Assembly: GCF_000264905.1 (NCBI RefSeq)
Contig: NW_006763137.1
Location: forward strand, 1,730,943 to 1,794,942
DNA: 64,000 nt
Source of the DNA: Stereum hirsutum FP-91666 SS1
Lineage: Eukaryota; Basidiomycota; Agaricomycetes; Russulales; Stereaceae
Direction: 5' to 3'
The notes under the pieces were generated by a model. That model saw nothing but the letters and a program-made list of their open reading frames with translations. It did not search any database and had not been told where the DNA came from. The position numbers and the translations under genes are program-made. The first letter of the stretch is position 1. Each line of letters begins with the position of its first letter. Shown one piece after another: positions 47,701 to 60,330 of the stretch.

Positions 47701-50700
47701 AGAGTTTATTCTTACCATCGGGAGCTATGCGAGGGAGCTTGCCAGGACTGGAGATGTACTGTACAGTCCCGGGATGATTCGGGCAAGAAACGGGCAATGC
47801 GTCTCCAACAGCCTCTTTCGCTTCCAGCTCCTCAATGATGGAGCGCCACATCCGGCTTCTGGACGACAGGTTAGGGGCATTACCAAGGATTATCAGTCCT
47901 TCCTTCGCCCGAGAAACGGCCACTATTGAAAAGACCATCAGGACATCAGAGTTTATTCACTGCGGACATTGTTCAGCCATACCATTCGTGCGATTCTCAG
48001 ACTATGGTGTGTATTTCAGTCAAACATATCGGATATCCCGAGTGTGAAAAGATTCACCTTCAAAAATCCGATGTTCCCTCGTCTGGCTGCTCCTTGTGCC
48101 GCAACGTCCGCCTCGTCATCCATTGCACCAGAGTTCCGGACCAAAGACAGGATTACGATCTGTGAATGGCGTGAACAGACTGTGATCCTAGTTGATTGCG
48201 AGGCTACTGACCTTAGCTTCCTCCCCTTGATAATTGTCGATAGTACGAAGGCGGACCTATCATGGATCAACTTAGAAAACTGGGATAGCGGACATAGAAC
48301 TGAGAGCGGTAACGTACGCGTCGCGAGATTTGGACTTGTTCCACGTTAGTGAAGGAGGTCCCGTCATCTTCTTTCTCGTCCTCGTGCTCTTCAAGTGCAG
48401 CCTTATCTCGCTCGTCGATGACTACAGTAACTTGACCTGAAAGAGCGTCACGGAGCTTGGAGAGCTGACCCAGATATGCAGCAAGAACGACAATGTCTCC
48501 ATCCTCGGAGTAGCATCCTTGTCTGATACATTGTTTTAGTTCAGGTAATCATCGGACGTGAAGAAACTACAAACCGAAGCAGATAGAGAACGATGTCCTT
48601 GATCATGTCGACCTATACGAGATGGATGGGAAGATGTGAATAAATTATTGCAGTGAGATACAGCTTGAGACACACCTCAAACATATTGAACTTGCTGGCG
48701 GACTCCTCACCACCTCCGTTCTCGCGATGGTTATGAGTAAAAAAGAAGACATTCTTCTCGAAGCCACGGACATGAGGATAATGATGTACGAGCTCGTGGT
48801 CAATGAGCTGAGGATACAGCGTGTGTCTATAATGCCAGCCTCTTAGACTTCGATGCTGGAGACCTTCTGGATGAATTTTGCGCACCTGATAAGATTCGAA
48901 ATATCGGGTCGCATTCGTCTTTGAACGTTGATTAGCGACATCGGCATCCCGCTCGAAGCAAGCCTTTCCATGAGTGAACGATCGAACTTGTAGAGCTGTT
49001 CGCCCTTCCTCGAATCCACCGAGAGTCCTTGAAAATATATTGTTCACTGATATGAATAGCATGGGTTCTAGAAGAAAGGAACTGACCATAATTTGCGATG
49101 GTAGGGCGGAGCTGGAGAGGATCACCAATGAGAATGAGATGCTCAACCGAAGGGACAAGGGAGCCCAAGACATGAGCCTCTAGGACTTGTCCGGCTTCTT
49201 CAACAAGCATCACACGAGGGGAGATACCCTGAGACGAGAATTCAGCACCGATTCGGAGTATACAGGGAGGACTGTCGCAGTATTACCTTGAGGAGAGCAG
49301 TCAACTTAGCAGCACCTGTTAGATCATAATATCAGCAGACGTTTTTGATAGTATATAGCAGAAGTACGCGTACCCGTTGTCGTACACCCAATGATGTCGA
49401 CTTGCGAAAGGAGCTGTCGTCGGCACTATATTGCAACACTTAGTTTCTAATATAACCGGTGATCACACAAGATATAATGATTCGTACCTCATTTTTACCC
49501 TCATCATAACTCTGTTGAGCTGCAGCATGTTGATCCCGTAATCTCTTGAAGTCATCCATCCCTTGAGTGAAGGAGTCAGAGCGGACAGTGGCCTCCCAGT
49601 GAGCATGCAGTCGGTCACGTTCGATATACGACATGCTCCACGGAGAATCTGTGTCTAGGAGCAGATCGAGTGACCGATTTCTAGTCGGAACCTCAGGAAC
49701 CTCGTCCAGGCCAATCGCTTTGAAGAAAGCGCCCACATCGCGGATATCATCAATACTGAGGAAGTGCTGTGTTGACTCATGGGATTTGGCATCGGAATCG
49801 TCGGAGTCGTTGGGTAGTTCGAAAGGTCTGGAAACGGGAGCAGGTGCAAGAGTGTGAGGTGGTTCTTGGGGAGAAGACTGTTTGATATCCGTTATTTCAT
49901 CTAGGAAACTCTTCATCCAAAGTGGTTGCTCTTCATCGTCATCACTATCCGACTCAAGGCCATCTTCGTCTCCTGGGTGCTCATTATTGGCGTTTGACGA
50001 AACGAGAATATCGTAACGGTTCGTATTGGCAGGTGGATGGGATGGCGCTGCCACTTTTGGTAGTGGGGGTGGAGTCGAGGGACGTGGCGTTCGCAAGAAA
50101 TCAAGATCGCGACCATGCCGCCAATACGTGTAGATTGAATTGCCTTGTACGCTCCCGCGCCCGCGAGGTCCAACATCATGCCACTGCCCATTCTCACCGT
50201 CGGCCTGGGATGTGAGACTTCTGAGGGTAGCAATCCAGGCCGGAGGGTTGACAAGAGGATAGTACGGCTCAGGCTGCGTCAGGTCAAGGTATCCAATAAT
50301 GTCTTCTGGATCGACGCTTGTCTTCAAAAGTTTGCGCATGTGGGTTGCAATCTCATTCTCAATGGTCTTCAAGGCGCGATGACGCTGAGAAAACGAGCGG
50401 TCGAGAGACGAGCGGCTGGTGACCATTTCCTTGGCCTCGATGGAATATTGGGAGACTCGCTCGTCGGCAGAACGCGAGCCCAGGCGAACGATGTTGTTTG
50501 TGATCTTGGCATCCAGGACGGAGGCGAGCATATGATCTAAGGCATGGTTCGTGAAAGCGATCATGAGTATTGGGCCAATCTTGTTCGCGAGAAGAACACG
50601 CAGAAGCTCGACTCCCGTGTAGCTCTGTAAAGTGAACGATGCATCAGCACTTCATATGTGAGATGATAATGAACTACACTGGCCTTCCCTGTCCCTGGAG

Positions 50701-53501
50701 GCCTGTTATGAAAACCACACATTGAGTGTACATGCCATCAAATCCGCCGTGTCTTAGACGTACCCCTGTATCATAGCAATCTCCCTGGTCAAGGCATCGA
50801 CAATTGAATCGGCCTGGCTATCGTCAAGACGGCTACCATCTCGAAGAGCTTGACGGGCGAAGTTCACCGATGAAGAGTCAGAAACTGACATGCGAAGGTC
50901 AGAGTGTGCATCTATGTCGACGAATAAGGAGGACAGGTTGTATTGGAACCCCGGAGTTGTCGCGTAAACAGGGGGGTCAACCTTGAAGTTGGTGTAGAAG
51001 CCTGGCGGTCGGAGAGGAAGATAACGAGAAAATGGGACAGTTTCAGGCTCTCTGCGGAGAGCCTCCAAGAATGGGCGTATGGCTTCGAAGAGTACGGGTG
51101 CCTCAACAAGCAGCTTGATTTCGCCTGGCGGACGTGTGGCTTGCTTGACCGAATGTAGAATTCGAATCTCGACCTCTGGGTCGAAGAAGGCGACGCGGAC
51201 TGTGATCCGGTCTGGAGAAGACTTTGAAGACTCGACGACGTCCCGTACAGAGGTCGCAAGTGTGCCAAGGTGGACCGTGATGTCCTGTCCACGCTTCCAT
51301 ACCAACGCCACGAGTCCACCTTGCATGAGCCGTTTGCCAGAGTTCGCCTCCCAGAACCCTGCCCTGACCTTTGACTGTGGGGACCGAGCGCGACCGGGAG
51401 GTGTGTCGAATGTCAGGGTTGCAGTGATACCGCGGCGGTCAGGAAGGAGAGAGTTGAAGATAACGTCCGTGTAGATATTGAACATGATGCTGTCCTGGCT
51501 GTCCGCATGTCCCTTATACTTGCCGCCTTTATTTTCGCGCAAAGCAGCTAGCTGGGTCCTTTTCATTCCGGGAACACGTAGGTCATCCAGAACGAGTTGG
51601 ACCGAACTCCGAAGAGGAGCGCTGTGAGGACAACGTCAGACGATTGACACCTGATATTATATGGAACGTACGTTAGTTCTTCCCGTAAGAGCCGGAATTG
51701 AACATCGAGGAGCCTTTGCATGCTGTCGGGAGCATGGGGGTGAGGTGCGTCATAGAGATTTGCGGGAAGGTACGGCGGGATGCGAGAGACTAGCTCTTCA
51801 TGTGTGGGAGCCGTACGGATGTCGTCGATATTGACGAAGTCGTTATCATGTCGTGGACTGTGTGATGTCGAGTTAGAAGGTCAAAACTAGCGGGACAAAC
51901 AATAAAACACGTACCCTTGTAGTCTTTCAGTCCCCGGACCCTCGTACGTGTGTCTCAGTGCAGCTATCAATCCTTCGCTTGTAGCGGACTTGACAGCAGA
52001 CTGTGATGCAGCCGCCCGCTGGGATTTCGTTCGTTTACGTTCTGCAGCATCCTCATCACGCTTGACGATGGCCATCACACGGTCTATCTTGAGCCTCAAC
52101 TGGCCCGTGACATGATCTTGGACGGCTCGGGAGAGGTCTTTGAATGAGTTGTCGAAGGACGACGGGTCAGTCTCCACTGACTTTATCCAAGTATCGATCC
52201 ACTGTTCTGTATGTGCTGCTAGAGGCCCGAGGCGAGGGTATATCTGAATGGCGTTCTTGTAGCGGGTGACACATCTGGAAATACAGAGGAAAGGTCGAGA
52301 TTAGATATTACGCAACGTGTACGGCGTGCAACTGGATGATTCACTCATAAAGAAGACTGGTGAGAGAAAAGAAAACCTGATTTCCTGAAGGAACCTTGGC
52401 GGCGGTGAAAACAGGATCACGAAACGACTTTGCGGCCATGATCTTCTCCATGCTCGTCTCTACGACATCTGCGAACTTGTCTAGATTATCCAGTATGCAG
52501 AGAAACAATGCGCTGTGGCCGGCAGCAGCGGGAACTGTGTTAGGGAGCGATTGAGTATTGAAAGAGTGTGCCCACTTTGTTTGCTGTCCAAGAGTGCTCT
52601 TGACGACGAATTGGGAGGATAGATACTGGTTCTCCTTAGCTACAATGTCGAAGATACATGTCTCAAAAAGTAGTGGCATACCTTGAGAAGTTGTACATAG
52701 CCTCGCTGAAATGACAGAACATTCCTACTATTGCCTGCGGCAGTGCTTACAGATGGCCAATTGACGATATCTCTGATCCTTGACAATCCGTTGTCCTATA
52801 ATATATGAGATAAGTGAGAGTCATATTTTCCAATAATCCAACCTACTGAGGCAATCTTGACGAGGAGCTCCTGAAAACACGGATCAGCTCCCGCACACAG
52901 ACAAAGAGATGGTGTGTGGTCTTACTTGTCCCTGTTCAGAGGTCTGTAGAATGACGATGCATAATTAGGTTCTAGCCTCTGGCCTGAAAATACAGGAGAT
53001 AATGTGACATACCCAAGCTGTGTTCGAAACATTGGCGCTACTTAAGCACGTCAAGAAAGAGTAGATGATAGATGGTGCATTGAATCTGAAGTCATCCTTG
53101 AGTAGCTTATGTAATTGAAAAAAGGCCTGCCCAGGAGTATGGGATATATCCGCATCGAAAAAGATGTCAGTTCCAACGCCGGAGACTTTTGCGAGCCCCG
53201 CCTCGGTCAGGAAGGGAGTGACGAGGTCGACGGCCGTCGCACGGGTCTCAGATGGATCAGGATGTGCATCTCGACAGTTGGTCCCGAAGTCGCAACGCCC
53301 TTTTCCGACCCAGAATTTGCAGACCCTCTGAGGTGGAGGTGGCCTTTGTGGTCTTGGGCTCGCTGAGCTTGGGCCCCTGTTTGGCGACGACGAACCGGGA
53401 GACGGGGAGGGTGCTGATGAGCCTGTGTGTTCAAAGGTGCAGCCTTCGCCGCGTCGACAACCTTGTGGTGTGTTGTAAAATCTACAGACTTTGGGAGGCA
53501 T
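44794..53501 (-). CDS. ZNFX1/Hrr1/SAD-3-type RNA helicase with CCCH, NFX1 and RZ zinc fingers
   Basis: Thirty-one exons (minus strand) from 53501-53013 to 44952-44794; 2,333 aa, fully in frame. In order: two N-terminal CCCH fingers (C-x8-C-x5-C-x3-H); an Armadillo-like helical region; a superfamily-1 (Upf1-like) helicase with P-loop GPPGTGK (exon 50702-50684), MIAFTNHALDHML, motif II VEEAGQVLEAH, IGDPLQLRP, RRMRPDISNLIR and DNYQGEEAK/VAVSRAK; a row of NFX1-type zinc fingers (47660-46680); a coiled-coil region; and a C-terminal RZ-type finger (HFYKCRNGHTFVITECGGAM...CPECGEPIGG). Relatives act in small-RNA silencing (fission yeast Hrr1, Neurospora SAD-3, worm ZNFX-1) and in human antiviral defence. 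Exons 2-5 are 18, 24, 45 and 24 nt, and others are 13, 19 and 29 nt, so automatic models may break it into pieces. Confidence 0.93.
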
Positions 53502-54297
53502 GATAGTGATGTAGTGGTGGACGAAGGGAGAAGAGAGCGAGAAAGGCAATGGGTTGTGGGCGTCAGCATTTTATCGTAATTACGGTGGCGTTAGGTGGCG
53601 GCTTGCTATTCGAAGAACTTTCTGGTAGCAGTTCCACACGAGGCGAACGCACCCTACATATGCATATGAGCCGTAACAAAAGCCTAGACCAGACAGCTCT
53701 GATATACGAAGCAGTTGAGGAGCAGCTAAGATGGCACATCGTGAGATGTCACTGGAGAAATAGGCAATGGGCTCTTCATATCAAACTCATCACCAAAAAA
53801 GAGATTATGCAGAACATACCTGATTATATAGCGAACAAGCTTTTGAAGCAGCGAGTGTGTATATGCCTGCAATCAAACGTGGGGAACAGGACGGGTTTCT
53901 CTTGGAATCCAGTCGAGAAGCAGCATCTACATGTCGCCCTTGTCCGGGCGTTCTCACAACTCTGCCTACTGAAATGATGTGCTTGCGAAATCACAGTGTC
54001 AGCTCCGTAAGGTTAACGATACAAGCCGGAAGGTAGCGAGCATGCTATCAGGTCGGAGTTTTGGAGTTGAGAAACAAGGTTGGATAGCTAGATCATGCTT
54101 GTCAGAAACGCGACGGAAATAAAGCACGAAGCTACACACTCAAATGATTGCACAAGGCCCGTCGAATCTCTTCACACTCCGAAATTCACACAGAGTACAA
54201 GGTAAGAAGATGAAGTAATTATCGCACGCAACCCAGCGAATAGAATAGTCCCACGACATTTCCTGATGCCCATCCGTCCCAGTAACTCCTTCATCGG
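53502..54297. other. Intergenic, promoter of the ZNFX1-type gene and 3' end of ERG7
   Basis: About 800 bp between two minus-strand genes. A 142-codon plus frame (53549-53977) lies antisense to the promoter and resembles no known protein. No repeat recognised. Confidence 0.5.
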
Positions 54298-57060
54298 TTA
54301 TAGCCCTTCAAGGCCACTAACAAGACCCAAAGCGTCCTTCTCCTTGAGATACTTATGCGCCTTCCCCAACATCCACACCGTGAATGAGAACTTGAAATTA
54401 GGGTATGAGATGGCGCAGCTCTTGTTGAAGACGCCTTCAATAGCTTCTTGAGGCCATGAACCGTCCTACAGTGTCAAAGTGAAGTAATTGAATGGGTGAG
54501 ACGAAAGGATGCATGAAGATAAGATAAGAATAGATGGAAGTGGCGTACGGGCAGTTGACGCTTCATGACCAGCCGGACGGCCTCCGCTATGGGCTTTGCC
54601 TTGGGGAATTTTGCGTATATGAGCGCCATAGCGGCCCAACACGTCTGTACGACCTGCGTGTTTTCGTGCTCGACCCACGCCGCGGTCTCGCAGGTCTATG
54701 GACACAGATTTAGCCCTTCGAATTCGTTGAACGACCTCATAACACGTAGAAATCTTACCTTCCAACTCTCGCCCCACCCACCATCCGCCCTCTGTTTCCC
54801 AATCAACCAGTCACATGCTTTTTTCGCATACTTACTTGTCTCATACGTCTCCCCGACAAGGCTTAACGACTCCAACGCGAACATTGTCGCATACGTGAAA
54901 CAGATGCCCCATGAGCCGAACCACCCGCCCTCGGGATATTGAGCGTTGTGGAGGAATACGATCGCACGTTGTATAGTGGTAGATATTTCGGCGGAACGGT
55001 AAGAGGGGTAGGACTGGCGGAAGATGGAGAGGGAGGTGATAACGGATGTTGTACATTCGGGATAAGCGTATTCGATCATGATGTTGCCTGTGAAGAAATA
55101 GTAGGTTTCAACATTCTAAAAAATAGAAGCGTAAAGACTCACCGAAGACCTCGGCAGCGTTGAGTTGTTCGAGCCAGCTGGGCCCACGGATGAGCTCGTA
55201 GCTGGCAAAACCACCACTCGGGTTCTGCATAGTAAGCAGTGTGTCCACGGCATCAAATAATCGACGATCAGAAACCAATTTCGGCGTGAAGCTAGATATG
55301 CTATTGGTCAGTGCGGGAATAAACCACTGAGAAGAAAGAATGCGTACTCGAGGTGATTCTGCAGGTACAAAACCGATTTCAACCCCTCACCTGTGCAATC
55401 GCTGACCGTGTACCCTTGTTCCTTCGTACTGAACGGCCAAGCACCCTTCGTCCGATGCCTATTACTCGTCTCAAGATGCTTCGGATCCTCTGTCATTTGA
55501 CACTCCTCCAACCACTTCAACGCCGCCACGAGACTATCCTTATTCTCCTCTTCCTTCGCCAACCCTGTCTCGACTAACGCCTGCGTCATAAACCCGATGT
55601 CCCACAACTGACTCCCGTTCGTTCCACACATCATCATTCCCTCTCCATTGATCCACATAAAATCCTTCCTTTTGATATCGTGCATCTTGTACGCATGCGA
55701 CTCGGGTCCTTCCGCATGGAAGCGCGCGACGAGGTTCATCATCTTCGAGACTGGGCCGAGGGTCTGGTACGTCGTGTTTTCGTCTTCGAGGACGATGAGC
55801 TTGTAAGCTTCGGCGATGCCGGCACGGCGGACAGGTGGAATTGAGCATGGTTCGTAGAGTTTGAGGATGATATTAAGGAAATCGAAGATGGTGCTATGTG
55901 GGGCGTAAACGTCTATTGGGCTAACGTTGTTGCATTGTGCAGGCCAGTCGATGGATTCGTAGGGTTGTGTGTAGAGTTCCTGCAGAAGATGCGATCAGTG
56001 AGGCCTAACAGAATGGAGGGAGATGCTGATTACCTGGCGTAGAGACCGGATGAGGTCGTTCTCCTCGGCCTTGAAATGCACGTTTGACAAGTAGGCCATA
56101 GGGATATAGACAGTACGAACGTGAATCCACCATCTCCATGGGTGGAAAGGAACCCATTTAGGGAGCAGTCTAGAGACCGGCAGATGTAGCCCGTCTGTCT
56201 ATAAAGAGAGGGTAACGCACTCACAAAATCTCAGTTGGAACCGGGTTATTGCCTTCCCACTCATATACGTTGAGGACCGAAAGCCAGAATTTTCCCCAGG
56301 AAGGCGACGCGACCGCGCCCCCTACTCAGGATGTGAGAGACGGTCCCTTAGAATCTCGCAGTTTGAAGTGCCACATACCGAACTTGTGGAGTGTAGCTCT
56401 CGCTTTCACCATTGCAGGATGTTCCGCGGAGACACCAAGTAATCGCAGCGCAGTATAATTCATGGCTGTACCGAACACTGTAGATTCGCCTTCGATGTGC
56501 CTTCACCAACATAACAATACACGCGTCACTATACTCTCCGGTTCCCAAGAAGAATAGGAAAGAATTCCACTCACAAACCCCAGCCACCATCATCGGGGTG
56601 TGCACGGTTGAGAACATAGCGGATCATCTCCAGTCTCTCCACCTCGAGGAATGTCATTCCGGACACGTATGAACCAATGACGAGACCAGGTAGTAGAAAC
56701 ATTGGGCCTCCGTATTCGCCTGCCCAATGCCCGTCTGGTGATTGAAGATGCTTGTAGAAGGTGTATCCATTCCGAGCGGCATCTAATGGTGTGTTGGCTT
56801 TAGGTAGTGGTGGGTAGTTCTATGTTGAACCCATATGTTTGATTGTGGAAACCGTAAAATGACTGAAGGAGACGCACCAAGGGTATCCCAAGGAAGTACT
56901 TGTCCCTATCCGTCTGCGGTTGCGCTTCATTATCCTCGTCAGTTTGAAGGTAGTCCCATATATGGCTTCCATCGGTCGTATTCCGCAATCTCCAGCGTGA
57001 GTAGTCGGTGAATGGCTCCTTTGGGGAGTCAGGAACATTAAGCGGGGACCAGTTCGACAT
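54298..57060 (-). CDS. ERG7: Lanosterol synthase (oxidosqualene cyclase)
   Basis: Ten exons (minus strand): 57060-56878, 56819-56575, 56500-56379, 56321-56225, 56169-56034, 55979-55348, 55291-55143, 55087-54759, 54695-54549, 54465-54298; 735 aa, the usual size. It converts 2,3-oxidosqualene to lanosterol, the first cyclic precursor of ergosterol, at the ER or lipid droplets. QW repeats are visible, e.g. [29 protein letters not shown] and [17 protein letters not shown]. The acid motif is DCTGE (around 55395-55412), whose Asp protonates the epoxide; many orthologues read DCTAE. The N-terminus contains [21 protein letters not shown]. All introns are GT-AG. It is divergently arranged with the Arp9-like gene. 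Confidence 0.96.
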
Positions 57061-57677
57061 CTTCGCCGTTCAGTAGAACAGGTCGGTGGAGAAGCGAGCA
57101 GCGTGGGGGTATAACTATGTAGGTTTCGTCAGGTATATATATAATTTTGACCGAAGCGTCTGAAATGGCCTGATTCCTACGGGATGACTTGATTTCAGCC
57201 TTGTTCATTGGATTGATATTCACCGCACCGTAAGCAAGATGAGCGCTGGGTGCTTTTGACTCTCTGACCCCGTAGAACAATATTCAGCTTTAAACATGGT
57301 CACCACGTCCACTCTGCGACGGCTTAGCTGTCCTGGACAAAATCTGACGATGCGAAATGGGGGTAATACGGAGGGGCATGCATGAATGAAGGAAGCAACT
57401 CGCTCAACGCCGAAAAGCTCCAGCTAATCGCCGTCATATTTCACACGCAAACAAACCAATCATCGGTACAGCAACAAAAGCTCACCAGAAGGAAGGATAA
57501 TAGTGTATATTATCGCGGACGTCCAGGCTCCAAAGGATGACAGAAACCAACAAGAACGCTGAGCACGACCATTCGAAACAGCACGAGACCGCGACGGTAC
57601 GCGTGCGAACCGCGTCAGACCCTAACCTGACGAGTGGGTTGTATGGGTGAACAAGCCAGAGCGCGTCTTCACGAACG
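57061..57677. other. Divergent promoter region, ERG7 and Arp9-like genes
   Basis: About 620 bp. No TATA box stands out and no coding frame resembles a protein. Sterol-responsive control of ERG7 would act here, but I did not find a site I would defend. Confidence 0.5.
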
Positions 57678-59486
57678 ATGAGCAACGTTGCCTTCCGCGA
57701 TTCGACTATTGCCATTATCGAGACCAGCACGACTCTCATACGTGCAGGTCTCGGAATCCATGACTTGATTCGAACCCCCTCCATCGTACGTCACTTAACA
57801 TTTCACCAAATCGCGTTCATGTTGCGTTCTTAGCTGAATTCGATGGACGCGTTACTTATGATGATAGGAAATACAAGCACGGGTGGGTATCCGATCAGAG
57901 CTCGTTAACAAAAATGGCATAGATTTACAACCGTCTGCGTCGACGAGTCGCGCGCCATCCACGCTTCCAGCGCCTTCTACCGCCAAAGTAACGGATTACC
58001 TCGTTGGTCGACAGCTCGACGATGCACTCGCGGCCGGACAAGATCTTGTCATATCCTGGCCTTTCAAAGACGGTGTAGTCTCCGACTGGATCCAGGCAGA
58101 AGCACTCTGGTACCTTCTACTTCCTTTCTTCTTACTCTGCATCTTTGTCACGAATCGTATTTCTCTGAGTGACCGACCACCTCATCCCACAGGAAATACA
58201 CCCTTTTCACGGGTCTTGGACTGCGTCGCGTCCAAAATGAATCCCCAGTCCTCCTCTCCCTCTTCCCAGGCATTCCCCGCTCATCCCACGAACTCGTCTG
58301 TCAAATATTCTTCGAACGCTTCAATGTCGCCGCCTTCTCCATCCTCGACCGACCCGTCTCCCAACTCTACGCCGCCAATGCCATCACCGGCCTCGTCGTC
58401 GACATCAATGACCACGAGACCGTCATCACTCCCATCTCGGACGGTTTCCCTATACATACCGCACGGACACACGTTTTGGTGGGCGTGAAGGACTGTGAAA
58501 GGTTCTTGGCGCAGTTGCTGAGGAGCAATACGAGTGTGATCAAGGAGTTGAAGGAAGTCGTTGGGGCGGAGGATTTAGGAGAGGTGTTGGTGGAGCTTGC
58601 GAGGCAGGTATGGAAGGCTGGGTTGGTCAAAGTTCCATCTGGTGCCGGCGCCGCGCGCGAGATTGAGGACGAGGGGGTGACGGATATCGCGGCTGTCATC
58701 GTCGCCGGCAAGGAAAAGGCCGTCATCGAGTCAGGCATGAAGAAACGTGCGAACGCTAAGGCTAGCGCTGCTGAACAGGCCCGCGCGAGGGAGATCGAGG
58801 CGATGGATTTGGTGACTATCGAGTTTAGGGGAAAGGAGGTCACGCTTGGAAAGGAGAGACATCGGTTCTGCGAGCCTTTGTTTGATGTCGGTCTGTTGAA
58901 TGCCGTTCATGGGTTGATGGAGGAGAAAAAAAGTCGCGTGGAGAAGGGCCATGCATTGGTTGTTCCGTTGCAAGACGCGGCAGGGCATGCGGTCGAACTG
59001 ACGGAGTTCGATCAGAGGCAGTATATATGGCAGGGCTTGCTCGTTACTGGCGATATTACTGGCTATGTCAAGGGTTAATTTTCTGCAGACTCTACCGTTG
59101 ACGGTGCTTGTTCTGACATCTCTTCCCTCTTTCCAGGTATCGCTCCCGCCTTGCAGTCACGTCTGTCACCATTTATCCTGGGCAACCCGGACATGCACAT
59201 GCAAAACGACGTTCAGCCGAAGGTCATTCGCCTCGTCAAAGTCCCAGAGTACTTCGCCAACTTTCGCGAGCTGGGCGACGGCCTCGCCGCGTTCTTGGGG
59301 TCTACGATCGTTGCAAAGGTTGGTTCTCCTTCGATTGTCATTTTACGATATGTTCTCACAAACTTGATCAAACTTGGACGATAGATCATCTTCCATGATC
59401 TGAACAGCAAAAACTTTGTTTCCAAGATGGACTACTCAGAGCGAGGGCCAAAAATTGTACTCGAAATGTCGCCTAGTTTGTTGTGA
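57678..59486 (+). CDS. Actin-related protein, Arp9-like chromatin remodeller subunit
   Basis: Five exons: 57678-57785, 57868-58109, 58193-59073, 59137-59318, 59385-59486; 504 aa. Arp9 pairs with Arp7 in fungal SWI/SNF and RSC remodellers. The actin fold begins with FRDSTIAIIETSTTLIRAGLG, then DYLVGRQLDDALAAGQDLVI, a subdomain with NESPVLLSLPGI, and VVDINDHETVITPISDGFPI. A lysine/alanine-rich insertion (about residues 270-310) and a C-terminal GLAAFLGSTIVAKIIF complete it. The second exon start at 57868 was chosen because it gives EIQARVGIRSE, matching family members; an in-frame stop occurs in the alternative. Nucleotide-binding loops look degenerate, as in Arp9. Another Arp subclass remains possible. 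Confidence 0.85.
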
Positions 59487-59717
59487 TCTACATAGCCTCG
59501 ACTGTCTTGATATTTATTCCATATAATGCCTTTGTTCCTTATGAAAACCTACAACAAGGTTCGACTTCTCGACATGCTGTCTTCCCAAAGCAGGGTGCAG
59601 TGTGCATGTTCGGTTGGTCATGGGATGCCTAATCATAGGATGCAATAGCGTAGGAAAGCATACAAAAAACACTCCGCAAACAAAACCCGGTGGTAAGGCA
59701 GGAAGAATTTTGATTGC

Positions 59718-60330
59718 TCATGCCTGAGCCTCGGCGACGCTGAGGAGGTCACTGTCACCGGGATCAGTGATGGTCATGACACTGTACATAGCATAATACA
59801 ATAGCAAACGACGTCAGCAAATGTTTGAGAGACGACGGTTTAAGAAGTTTGACGCACCCAACACGGAAGAGCTTTCCGGCTGCTGTACCAAGAGCGACGT
59901 TCGTGCCAGCGAAGTGGTGCACGGTCGTCTTGGACAACATGGCGTAGTACTCGATCTCCGACTTGCGCAGAGGGGGGGCGTTACCAGCGATGAGGATGAG
60001 CTTAGCTAAAATCCATCCAAACCAACCCATGCATCAAGTACATGGGGATGAACGGCACAACAATAGTGGACAGACATAATTGAATGAAAGGGTTGGTTGG
60101 ATGGCGGGGAAAGACAGACGAAGGTCAGTTCAAGGGACCTTCTCAGCTTCATTGCTCCAGCCCCGTCGGGTGAGAATGGCAGAAAAGGGTACAGTACCTT
60201 TGCCGTTGCGCATCTGCTTGAGAGCAGACTTGTACCCGAGGGAGTACTTGCCGGACTTAACGACGAGGGCCAGACGAGTGGCGATAGACTCGGTGGACTT
60301 TGCAGACTTGGACTTCTTGGTGGGGGCCAT
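59718..60330 (-). CDS. RPL30: Ribosomal protein eL30
   Basis: Three exons (minus strand): 60330-60198, 60005-59858, 59781-59718; 114 aa, matching the universal size. Part of the large cytosolic ribosomal subunit, with the L7Ae-like RNA-binding fold. Starts [20 protein letters not shown], contains [20 protein letters not shown] and [20 protein letters not shown], and ends [12 protein letters not shown]. The first intron is 192 nt, longer than most here. In budding yeast L30 binds its own pre-mRNA near the first 5' splice site and blocks splicing; whether that loop exists here was not established. Confidence 0.97.

Noticed and set aside
57765..57785. TTCGAACCCCC as a tRNA B-box
   Set aside because: It is coding sequence of the Arp9-like first exon (LIRTPSI) and there is no cloverleaf around it.
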